This document shows, piece after piece, positions 34,950-44,470 of a DNA stretch of 64,000 nt. Made by a program: the position numbers and the translations under genes. Under the pieces are notes generated by a model. It was not told where the DNA came from. It saw nothing but the letters and a program-made list of their open reading frames with translations, and did not search any database. Position 1 is the first letter of the stretch. Every line of letters starts with the position of its first letter. This stretch comes from Crotalaria pallida (taxonomy: Eukaryota > Streptophyta > Magnoliopsida > Fabales > Fabaceae): contig CM075652.1 of NCBI GenBank assembly GCA_037953625.1, positions 50,771,501-50,835,500 of the forward strand, in the 5' to 3' direction.

Positions 34950-35133
34950 TTTTGGGTTGCCCACCCGGTTCGCTAAGTACTACCTAGGTACATCCGGATC
35001 CGACTCGGGTCGCGTGCCTGGCTATGGCAGGTGAGTCTCCCAACATGAATTTTCTGCATTCACAAGGACTCGAACTCGAGACCTTGCTTAAGCGAGACCG
35101 AGCCGTTTACCACCCGTCCCAACCCATGTTGGT
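34950..35133 (-). mobile_element. tRNA-derived SINE
   Basis: About 184 bp bounded by a perfect 15-bp direct repeat TAAGTCTTACGTTTT (34935-34949 and 35134-35148). The minus strand starts near GGTTGGGACGGGTGG and contains GAGTTCGAGTCC, a good Pol III B-box match, with an A-box-like segment upstream. It ends in a short A run. The length, target duplication, tail and promoter boxes are all as expected for a plant SINE. Movement would need LINE enzymes in trans. Confidence 0.85.
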
Positions 35134-36539
35134 TAAGTCTTACGTTTTAGTTATACATTCTCATTTAGTTAAAAATTATATTATAATCTTTTTTTTTGTC
35201 CTATTCATTTCGTAATATTTTCTTCCTAATGCTTTTACTTCTAAATGAGTACCAATATAAACCAATATTTTCTATTATATTATACTTTCTTCTATTCATA
35301 TGAATACATCAATTATAGTTGAATGTTCAAACAATAATTAAGACATAATAACATTTACTTTCCTTACGTTAAATTTTAGTACATAACAATAATAATAAAT
35401 TTATAATTAGTTTCTACTTTTATAATCTTAGTTTATACCTATGATAATCCTTAAAGAAATTCTCATATTAAAACATACACGGTCATAGTTACAACACCTC
35501 TAAACATAAATACACATAATTGTCACAATCAACTAACCATATAATGCTCATAACATACAAACAAGTATATACTCAATCACAATCAACTATCCTAGAGTTT
35601 AATTAATAATTCACACCTTAATACAAAACTTTCATTTCTTGACTCTTAATTATTATATCCAAATTTAGATTAGTTCCTTTCTCACAATTTCTATTATAAA
35701 TTTCCCTAACTCTTGAGCTTAAATAATAAAAAAAATACTCCTCCTTACCTTAGATTGAGGAGAATGAGGTAGAGAGAGAGCTTCTATCTTTATTTGGACT
35801 TCCACTTCTTTCTTCTTCTTCTTCTTCTTCTTATTTGTTTTCCTTTGTTCCTTAGGTTCTAAATTTTCTAGCTTTTGTTTCTTGGATGAAAACTGTGACG
35901 ACTCGACTTTCTATTCTTAATAAAATACTTATATTCGAAAATACGACCATTTTTTTTCTTTCATCAAAAGCCAAGTCATCATCCATTTCAATTCTTGCGG
36001 AAAACATTCAAACTTCATATTTCATTTCTACGTCAAAAAGCACATTTTTCCATTACATCGAACATAAAAGTCAGATAATCATATTTGATTCATTACATCG
36101 AACATATAATCAGATAGCATTAAGAGTGCAAGAATATACACATGCTCAACTTTATTTAACTCATATTTGATTTCTTTAGTGACATGATGCATGCCTACTC
36201 CTCGTTCGTGCTTCACAGTTCGGCATCCTTTCGGGTATCCATTACAAACCTATTTTTTCATCGAACTGGAGCGTATCCATATTTCATGCATCACGATTGA
36301 TTGGGAACTAGCATTCATAGCGTTCTCATGCTACGGTATCCAAATCATCATAGCACCTTCAGGGCCATGGTATCCAAATTCTATCCTATGCTAGATTTCC
36401 ACAATCGAAATCGGAGCAACTCCATGCATGATAATGCCACATCAGAGTTCCATTTCTTTTCTTTCATTATTCTCATCAGCATCTCATTTCATTAACTTTC
36501 ATTTAGTTTTTCTCTTAGCTGGTGCTGGTGCTTTCCGAA

Positions 36540-36890
36540 AAAGACCATCAGCGGCATAGCCACTTCGTGATGGGTTTACTTTATTTTCAATTCTCTTTTC
36601 AGAAAAATCCATCAGTGGCCCAGCCACTTCGTGATGGTTTTAGAAATAGCATATAATTATTTATTTAGTTATCCATCGGGGCATAGCCTCCTATTGGTGG
36701 ATATTTATTGCAACGACCCCATTGGGACTCCCATAGAAAAATATCAACCAAGTGAATAAAACTTTCACTGGGACATCTAGGGATAATATCAACTGAATGG
36801 GTGTACGCACTTCCGTTGGGACTCCTGTAGGGAAATAATCAACCACTGAATAAAATTCCAGTAGGACACCTCCAGGATAGCCATCAACCA
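36540..36890 (-). other. Hairpin array in inner solo LTR
   Basis: Successive segments such as CCATCAGTGGCCCAGCCAC and TTCGTGATGG form nested stems (CCATCA with TGATGG; GTGGC with GCCAC). A preceding unit near 36545 has a variant inner stem, and related units to about 36890 are more diverged. The pattern parallels the clearer array at 48457-48994. Confidence 0.55.
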
Positions 36891-36975
36891 ACGGGATTAA
36901 GATATTATAGTATTAAATGAGTTAATTATAATAAAATTTTAGAAAGGAAGTGTTTTCTGAAAAATTGTTCAGACT

Positions 36976-37094
36976 ACTCGAGTAGTTCTTGACTACTCGA
37001 GTTGTTCATGCAAAAATACTCGAGTCTTTAAAGATCCACTCGAGTGTTCTTCCAGTTTTCCAGAATACTCGAGTCTTCCTTAAACTAATCGAGT
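36976..37094 (-). repeat. ACTCGAGT paired palindromes, inner solo LTR (distal)
   Basis: Pairs with starts 19, 20 and 20 bp apart; the last member is decayed to AATCGAGT but holds the spacing. Confidence 0.75.
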
Positions 37095-38142
37095 CTTTTT
37101 GCTGCAACAACACCAGTTTTCTGCACTTTCAATACCAATTCGAGTTCCTTGCTTAATTTCTCCATTCCTATGCAAAACAACAACTTAGGCACATAAAACA
37201 AACATATTACAACACTTAAACACAACTAAAACAACATCAATTAGCATCAAATCACAGATTGTATTCAAACTTGAAAATATCCATTTTAAAATGTGAAATT
37301 CATTTCCACTTGATTTTAATTTCGAAACACATTACAGTGAGCTTTATTAGGTTCATTTAAACTTGTTTGAATCATAAAATTATGGGTCTCTGACCTCCAA
37401 GTCAGAATCCCAATTCAAGTTGCATCCCTCTTTGAACCATTAATGGTTCCTACATTTCTAGCTTGAAATTACTCATTCTAGTATTTAGGTAACTCCTCCC
37501 TTACCTCAGAAAAGTTAAAGAAAAGATTTGTTGCAAAGAAAAAGGGTTGAATCAAGACTTGATTTTGAACAGGTGCAAAACTGTTGCACTTGGCTGACTT
37601 TGGCCATCAATTCCACAATGAAAAAGACATGAAAAAGAATGAAACAAGTTACCTTTAGAAATTAGGAAATGCCAACTTTAAATAGAAATAAGTTTGGAAT
37701 CGAAAGAGTTCCTGGATTTACCAAACGGATTCAAGAAAGATGGGTATTTGATGCTGAACTTGCTCTGTTTTTGCAGCTTTGAAAGCTCAACTTTGATTGC
37801 CTAGAACTCGATCTACAGAAGGTGGTTTTAAGTGATTCTTGGTTCTAATTCAAGATTGGAATTAGAACTTTAGTTTGTGTTTTCGTTTCGAAGGAAATGG
37901 ATGAGAATTGAGAGAGAATGAAGTGATTAAAGTAAGCTCCACAAAACAGAGGAATTTGGACAGAATTTCGGGTTTGGAATGATTTGAATGTGTTTGGGGC
38001 TTCATTGCTCACTTATTTATAGTCTAAGATTGCCCTCCTTCGAAGTAAGGTCCAGCTCTGTGCTTGGAACCTCGAAAAAACGCGTTTTGGTGCGAAGTTC
38101 AAATGAAAACCGACTTATACACTCAACCATACTGCTCGAACT

Positions 38143-38312
38143 ACTCGAGTCTTTTTCCCAGGACTCGAGTCTTTTTAACGCACCAGCTAGAAAAATTCAG
38201 CAACACCAAAGAACACTCGAGTCTTCCATGAAAGACTCGAGTCTTTCGACTAAAATTCAAATTTTTCTAACAGTTAGTTACTATACTCGAGTCTTCCCCA
38301 AAATACTCGAGA
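38143..38312 (-). repeat. ACTCGAGT paired palindromes, inner solo LTR (U3)
   Basis: Three pairs, each with 20-bp start spacing, within about 105-275 bp of the minus-strand LTR start. One copy is decayed to ACTCGAGA. Confidence 0.75.
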
Positions 38313-38685
38313 ATTTTAACCTAATTTCAGAAAATTCATTATTTTATTCAATATAATAATATTATTATTTTAAATACTTAATTTTTATTTATTTATTCAA
38401 AATATAGGGTCTTATAAAAACCTCCATGGTTTGAAAGCTTGAAGGATTGGGGTTAAAGTCTCATGAATGAAATTGAGAGATTGGAATAGAGACTAGAGAA
38501 GAAGGTGGATTAGGGAGTGTGTGTTCTTGAATGATGAAATCTTCAAGATTTTTGGTGGATTTATGGAGTTTTATTGAAGAATATGGAGAAGGAAGGAAGA
38601 AGGGCGAGAGTTCTAGAGAAATCTAGGAGAATGAACGAATGAAACTTATTCTGAAATGTGATTTTTAATCTGTTCCGACCAAGAC

Positions 38686-38806
38686 TAATCGATTAGTTCA
38701 AGACTAATCGATTAGTTCATATAAAAATCACGTTTTCCAGCTATTATGAACAGGGACTAATGGATTAGTTCAAGGACTAATCGATTAGTTCAAGACTAAT
38801 CGATTA
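38686..38806 (-). repeat. TAATCGATTA paired palindromes, middle solo LTR
   Basis: Palindromes at 38686 and 38705 (19 bp apart), then a decayed copy (TAATGGATTA) followed at 20 and 19 bp by two intact ones, the last at 38797. They are joined by AGTTCAAGACT-like spacers, so part of this array may be simple tandem repetition. Confidence 0.7.
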
Positions 38807-39173
38807 GATTAATTTTTTTTATTTTCTTTATATTTCAAAATGCTATATCTGATTCGTTAACCATTGGATCTTGCTCAAATTTGAAGACAAGCTTCCTTAT
38901 ATACTTATCTTCACATCCAATGGTGGAATTTGTGTTTAGAGTTGTAAATAATTTATTTCTAATTTTCTAATATAAGGTGTTTCTAACACCAAAAATGACA
39001 TGATTGACACTCTTTTGTTCATGTTTCCATCTCCTATACGATGCATACGCTTCCTAATTCCTTCATGGCATTCAAAGGAATTCTTCATTCGTTACCTTAA
39101 ATCCTTTTAAAATTGTTGTTTTTCTAATATTATTACTATTACAATTATCTGGTATAAAATTTAGGGTGTCACG

Positions 39174-39414
39174 TATTAAAAAAATGGTGTCACGTGTCAC
39201 TCAATTAATGGTGTCACGTATTAAAAAAAAGGTTTAATGATTTTTTTAAAATTTTTCTTATGATGACAAGTGTCACTTAATGAAAAAAATTAAAGAAAAA
39301 GACTGATTTGTTACACGACAACAACTTCAGGACTTATTTGAAACGAAAAAAAGTTAAGGGACGAAATTGCAACTAAAAAATGACTTAAGGGACCAATCTA
39401 GTAGTTTTGCCTTT
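39174..39414. other. Low-complexity junction in solo-LTR stack
   Basis: Three short direct copies of GGTGTCACGTATTAAAAAAA-like sequence near 39166-39235, then A-rich sequence with GGGACC-type phrases. It is not assigned to an element. Confidence 0.4.
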
Positions 39415-39962
39415 TTATGTTTTATGGACTTGTACTATTGGGACTCGGTTACTATATGACACTTGGACCACGACGTACTTTGGCTGATGATGATGATGAT
39501 GATATATATATATATATATTATGTATGTTTATATTTTCTACTCAAACATGGTTTAACGGTGTTCCGCTTACTCTGATAAACTGTCAAAAGAATTCGGCCA
39601 TTATAATTACAGTTTTATCACTCAAGTTTTGAAATCTTGAGATGTACAATTTTCATTTCTCTTATTTACGAAAATACGCTAATTTATAACAAAGTAAATT
39701 GTTATCTCGAATCACGTTTCTTAAAGTACAAATTATAAAGGATTTTTCAAACGCCGAATTCAATGTTATTAAAGAAAAATCAATTTATTCTGAGGCCAAT
39801 AGTTTTGATTGTGTACCCTATTTCCATGAGGAATGGAAAAGAAAATAAAAAAGAAAAATTTATTTTCAATAATTCTATTATTTTGACTAGTCCATATTAT
39901 TTTCGAGTAATACTAATTATTAATGTTTAATTACTCGGGTGGGGAAGAAAGAGGGTGTCGCA

Positions 39963-42571
39963 TCAACAAAAAAACCAAAGAAGGAGGGGAAAAGAGTTAT
40001 TATATAATCTTATCTACATTATTTTAAATTTGCAAATCTAAACCTTTGGTGTTTCCCTCCATTTTCTCATCTAATTGTGGGTCCCCCACTACTTAAAGGT
40101 ACTAAGGAGTACTCACAAAGTACTAAGGACTACTTGGTTAAGTAGTGATTGTGGGTCCCCCACTACTTAAAGGTTCTACAGGGGTACTCACAAGTACTAA
40201 GGAGTACTTGCTTTAGTAGTTGCTGGGGGTCATTAGAGTACTTGGGGACCCTGCTTCCGGAAAGCTTCCAAGGGAAGCTCAAATTTATCCATTTTCCATT
40301 TTCCCTCTTCTTTCTCTTCCTTTTCCTTTCCCCCAGTTTCTCTTCTCTGAAACTCCCTCTTCTCTTTGTTGCTCTCTTTCTCTTTCTCCCTCTTTCTCTT
40401 CAATTTTTTTCTTCATCAATCTCTTTCACTCTCTCTTTCGTTCTTCTAGCTTTTCTTTTTCTTTTCCTCTCATTCTCTGCAAATTCTACTATTTTTCTTC
40501 TCTGCTTTGGGTTTTTGATTTGGGTTTTTTGCTTTGTGACAGGTTTGAGGGCTGATAGTGGTGTATATTGGTTGGAAGGTTGTGCATGCACTTTGGTAGT
40601 TGTTGTTGTTGACGTTCTTTCTCTTCTCTATTAATCCTTCTGCTTCCTTTTTTTTTCTAATTCGTCTTTTTTTTTCTATGTTTTCAAGTCACAAGAACAA
40701 CTTTTCAAAACCTAGATTTATGAGGAGGTGAGATTTGGTTTTATTTAGACTCCCTCTGTATATACATACTTTTGCCTGTTTTATTTAGGGTTTGATTTCA
40801 TTTATTGTCTTAGTTAGGGTTTTGATTTGGTATTTTCCTTTTTTAGGGTTATAAAGGGAGTTTTGGTTTTGGTATCCTTCCTTTTATTTTGTTACTTTGG
40901 AGTATGGATGTTCATAATTTTTTGTTTGTATTTCTAATTGGAGTATTCTGTTTGAGATTAAATTCATGGGTTTTGTTGGATTTTTGGTGTTAAGTGATTT
41001 TGAGTGGTAAATTCATGGACTTTTAATTTTGGTTTGACTATGGAATTTATGAAGAGGATGAATGGTGTACACTATGTAATATTTTCCATTTCATCTTTAT
41101 TATATGTTATCATGTTTTTATTTTTAGTGCCTAATTTTCTTCATATTTTTTCGTGTTTCATATTTTAATGACGATATTTTCCCTTCATACATCATTTTTA
41201 TCTCACTTTTGTTATTCTTTATTTGTGTTCTTAAAAGATTACAAGAGGAATGAAGCAACATGAACATTAATTAAAAGGGAAAGAGTATATGAGCAGCCTT
41301 ATCTAGTAACTGGTATGTCTCTTAACCATCTAAATAGCAATCCTAAAACTTTCACTTAATTGTTGCAAGGAGGATTTGATTTTGATGTTAATTTAGATAT
41401 GATAAAAACATCTAAAATGCCTCACTATTGATTTATTAAGATATTAGTAATGGTTGCTATTGTGGATAGATTAAGAGCCTTAAAGCAGATAGATTATAAA
41501 AAAAAGATTACAAAAGTCATCACAGTATCACCGATCCCTGCAATTTAGTTTGTAGCAGCATCGACCCCCTCCCCATTGCAGAAGAACAGAAACAAAATTT
41601 TAAGCTTAAACTGTCAATCTGCTACCTTCCTAAGCATAGTAGGATGCTAAGCATTGCAGAGGTTAGTGAACCATTGAGATACTTGATGGGTGTGCATAGG
41701 AAGCTAAGTGATGGTGATATGTCGTTGTTGTTTAGTTTTTTGGCTTAAGGGAGGGGTGTTATGTGTATTTGTGCAATTAGATCACTTATTTCTCATTTCT
41801 TTTGCATTTTGTATTTTTGCTCAAGTTTGTTAATTTTTCTAATAAATGAATTGTTTCTGGATTTGTGATTTTAAGGAAAGAAAGATTAGTGGAAGGCTTG
41901 GCATGGCTAGTGTTCAAAAGTTCATTGTGCATGACAAATGCTCAACAAAATACCCTTGAGTTAGAGAACCTATAATAAGGTTAGATAACTTATGTTGTTT
42001 CTCTTTTGTTAATGTGCTGTTAATGTATAATATATTAAATCATAAGGTTCTGTAATGTTGTTGTTGCTGCTGATTTGTCTTGCAGGGATTGTCATTGCTT
42101 ACTATTCAAACACACTACTGTAAGCCACCTCCTTGCAATGTCTTTGACATAACTGCTTAATGTGAAAAAATGAGTGGCAAGCATGAAGCATTTCTCCTCA
42201 TCCGCCTCTACTTATTGGCCTTTTGGCAATGCAAGACTCAAAGTTTCCCTATAATCACAATGTTGTTCATATAAACATGATGGAGTATAGGTTATCAATT
42301 TGTTATTAATTAGACTTCACGGCAATTTCTAGACAGTTTTGCATGTCTTTATTAATATCTCATAGTCTATCTATTGTTTTAGAAGATAAGTTAGTGGTGC
42401 AATTGATGATATTTACTAACAATTAATTATAAATTAGTCTATACTTGAATTTCTGGTTTTATACAATGGTAAATTGTGGTTTTTTAGTTTTTGTCATTCA
42501 AGTTATATGTAAATTAAGTGTGTTTTCAAATTTCAAGGAATCACTATCAATTCTGACCTTGGCACCTGCAG
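39963..42571 (+). other. Unassigned region with promoter-like leader
   Basis: A near-duplicated segment (GTGGGTCCCCCACTACTTAAAGG at 40077 and again at 40151) is followed by a long CT-rich tract (40280-40480), which resembles a plant 5' leader. A pyrimidine tract and GTGACAG at about 40535-40542 look like an acceptor. The 161-codon plus-strand frame over the CT tract (Phe/Ser/Leu-rich) is probably a by-product. From 40630 to 42570 the sequence is intron-like with no recognisable exon. Confidence 0.45.
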
Positions 42572-42925
42572 CTCCACGAATTAGCCTCTCATTTTATTGA
42601 TATGTGGAATCTAATGGATACCAATCCTGAGGACAAGAAGCTATGATACAAATCCTGAGGACAATAAACTATTTGACCATGTTACCTGCAATATGTCAGC
42701 TTCAGTTGATGAAGTCATTGTTCCTAGATCCCTTGCTCAGGATGTCATTGAACATGTACTAAAAACCTGAAGTTTACATGTTTGGATCCATAAATAATTA
42801 TAACTGATTATTTTTTTTGTTCTTTGTTAGGAAGGCTGGAGTGGAAGTGGAGAGGCTAGATAAGCTGAAAGCCAGCAGAATGAAGGAAATTGGTTTCAAG
42901 AAGTAAGGAGAACTTGAAGAGATAT
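42572..42925 (+). pseudogene. MAP65 (PRC1/Ase1 family) gene fragment
   Basis: Two exon-like parts. The first, after CACCTGCAG, encodes LHELASHFIDMWNLMDTNPE and is interrupted by a 28-bp tandem duplication that brings in a TGA. Reading then resumes with FDHVTCNMSASVDEVIVP. The second, after TTTGTTAG at 42830, encodes GVEVERLDKLKASRMKEIGF, then a stop, then GELEEI. These segments match the conserved C-terminal microtubule-binding region of plant MAP65 proteins, which cross-link antiparallel microtubules. Only two exons are present and both are damaged, so this is a pseudogene fragment. Confidence 0.82.
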
Positions 42926-43134
42926 AGGTTATGTTGCTGACTACTCTTGCCCTTGGTCCAAGCACTTCAGGGGGTGAGCTTCCTGTTATTGCATTATTTG
43001 AATTATTTTTAAGGTAGCATGAATTTGATGCTCATGCTTTTGCTGTGAATCGTTGTTGTATTTGGTTTGCTACTTCTGATTTTTGAATGCGAATCGAATT
43101 CAAATTCATATTTGTTGTTGTTTTCCTACTGCAG

Positions 43135-43345
43135 CAGGAATGTGTGTAGCAATTGGAAGCTTCTCTGACCCTTTCGAAGCACAAGGATTAGCACATTTTT
43201 TAGGTTTGGATATATTTTTCTTGCTAGAAAAGTTTAATTTTTTTTTTATAACTTATTTAAATATGTGAAATTGAAAATTTTGTTTGATTGGTTTGCAGAA
43301 CATATGCTCTTTATGGGGAGTGAAGAATTTCCTAATGAAAATGAG
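43135..43345 (+). pseudogene. Nardilysin-like (M16 metalloprotease) gene fragment
   Basis: Exon one (43135-43203) encodes GMCVAIGSFSDPFEAQGLA and HFL. After an intron of about 95 bp, exon two (43299-43345) encodes HMLFMGSEEFPNENE. The zinc-binding HxxEH motif is divided by this phase-1 intron, with intact acceptor (TTTGCAG) and donor (GTTTG) sites. The sequence matches the N-terminal catalytic region of plant nardilysin/insulin-degrading-like enzymes. No other part of the roughly 1000-residue protein is present. It follows the MAP65 fragment by about 200 bp on the same strand. Confidence 0.82.
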
Positions 43346-43463
43346 GTTTGTTTGGCTATATCACTTGTATGTTTATTTATATCCATTTCGAACCAAGTGA
43401 GACTACTAATCTATAGTGTTGATGATTTACATACATGATACATGTAATCTTTGTGTATTATTA

Positions 43464-43592
43464 GGTAGGAATGTGGAAGATGGTGATCCTGCTGCATCAG
43501 TTGTGCCTTAAAACAGAAAGAAAAGTCAATCTCGAAAAGGAACTGGTCTATGAAGCAGAGGAAGAGGACATGGACGCCCTTTTGGGAACATA
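43464..43592 (+). pseudogene. Degraded coding-like fragment, Arg/Gly-rich
   Basis: In one frame the sequence reads VEDGDPAASVVP, stop, NRKKSQSRKGTGL, stop, SRGRGHGRPFGNIG. The bias suggests decayed coding sequence with an RG-rich tail. I cannot assign a family. It could be a third fragment of the same cluster. Confidence 0.3.
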
Positions 43593-44211
43593 GGTGCTAT
43601 TCTTCTTTGTTAGTTTGTTTTAAATGGTATTAAGGTTAATCATTTATGATGATAGTTGAAAACTTGAAGTAATGGCCTCTGTTATAGTAAATTGCGGGCT
43701 TGATGTGACATCCCCTATTTTCCTAACGACGATAAATAAGTTTTCACCAAAGAAGAATTTTGAAATGTTGTTTTACAAAGGATTTTAATGAGTGTTTTAT
43801 TCGACTACGTAATCGGTTGTTGATTTTATGGTATTTTGGTAAACAAAAGATTTTTATAGAATCCAAGCAAATGATTTTATTGAGTATGGAATAATTTTAT
43901 TATTTGTGATTTCATTTGAGAAATGAATCTCTTTGTGCATTTTTATGGACTTAACCTAGTTAATTAAAGAATTGATTTAAAAAGAGTTTTGAGTTCATGA
44001 TGAGTTCTTATGTTTGAAATTCGAATTGCTTATGTGTGTGACCTTGTATGCTTGATTGATTGTGGTTGATTAAGATTTTGTTTTCTTAATCGATTCTATG
44101 ATTTTATGGTTCAAGATGGAAATTATTTTTCTAAGTTTCAAGAAATCAAGTCCAATTACCTTTAGAAACCCTAATTGATGCCCTAACCGTGGATAAAACC
44201 CTAATCGAGCT

Positions 44212-44470
44212 CTTAATCCTTGATTGAGTGCTTAATTATTTCTTGAAACCCTAAACCCTCAAGATTAGTGAGCTAATCCAAGATTAGTTTTCCTTAATCC
44301 CATGATTAAGTTTTTGATTAACACCTTAATCCTTGATTAAGCCCTAATTACTAAGGATTAGTGGATTAAACCAAGATTAATTAACCTAATCCTACCCTAA
44401 TCATGATTAGCACCCTAATTAGTGCCTTAAACCTAATTAAGCTAATCCACCCCACCTTAATCACTCTATG
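44212..44470 (+). repeat. CTTAATC/GATTAAG interrupted-palindrome array
   Basis: Successive imperfect dyads such as CTTAATCCTTGATTGAG (44212), CTAATCCAAGATTAG (44273), CTTAATCCCATGATTAAG (44293) and CTTAATCCTTGATTAAG (44325). Arms are 6-7 bp with 3-4-base centres that vary. It lies about 500-770 bp into the LTR, where other LTRs in the window have their compact palindromes. The second LTR has it at about 52746-53004. Confidence 0.65.

Larger units (their letters stand above)
35894..38416 (-). mobile_element. Inner solo LTR, minus strand
   Basis: AAAAC is duplicated perfectly at 35889-35893 and 38417-38421. The plus-strand ends are TGTGACGACTCG and AGGGTCTTATA, so on the minus strand the LTR begins TATAAGACCC (first T-G changed) and ends CGTCACA. 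No primer site, polypurine tract or pol is present. It holds ACTCGAGT palindrome pairs at 36976-37094 and 38143-38312, and a hairpin array around 36540-36890. Confidence 0.85.
34648..39173 (-). mobile_element. Middle solo LTR, minus strand
   Basis: Plus-strand ends are TGTAACATCCCAATTTATA (left) and AAATTTAGGGTGTCACG (right), which are inversely repeated and resemble the ends of other Tekay-type LTRs. No matching target duplication is found (GGGTT against TATTA), so the limits are less certain. TAATCGATTA palindromes sit near its right end, where the minus-strand U3 would be. It contains a SINE and the inner solo LTR. A second LTR-like start (TGTAACACCTTGATTTAG) at 34552 is unexplained. Confidence 0.5.
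34001..39962 (+). mobile_element. Outer solo LTR (Tekay-like), interrupted by other insertions
   Basis: The left end CGTAACACCCCAAATTTTCA matches the start of the Tekay LTR at 2074 with its first T changed. The right end, from about 39415, resembles the last 550 bp of that LTR and closes with GGGTGTCGCA. Flanks TTAAC (33996-34000) and TCAAC (39963-39967) are a one-mismatch duplication. A TATA-like TATATAAGG lies near 34436. Between about 34.6 and 39.2 kb the LTR is filled by another solo LTR. No coding sequence remains. Confidence 0.72.

Noticed and set aside
35024..35215. 63-codon frame and a tRNA-like B box, considered as a tRNA gene
   Set aside because: Box spacing, A tail and 15-bp target duplication identify a SINE, not a functional tRNA; no cloverleaf can be drawn.
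40149..40634. 161-codon Phe/Leu/Ser-rich frame resembling a membrane protein
   Set aside because: Composition follows a CT-rich tract; a second frame over the same tract looks equally hydrophobic. Treated as leader sequence.
40081..43700. CACTAC at 40087 as the start of a second CACTA element
   Set aside because: No matching TAGTG terminus, target duplication or subterminal array was found before 43703.
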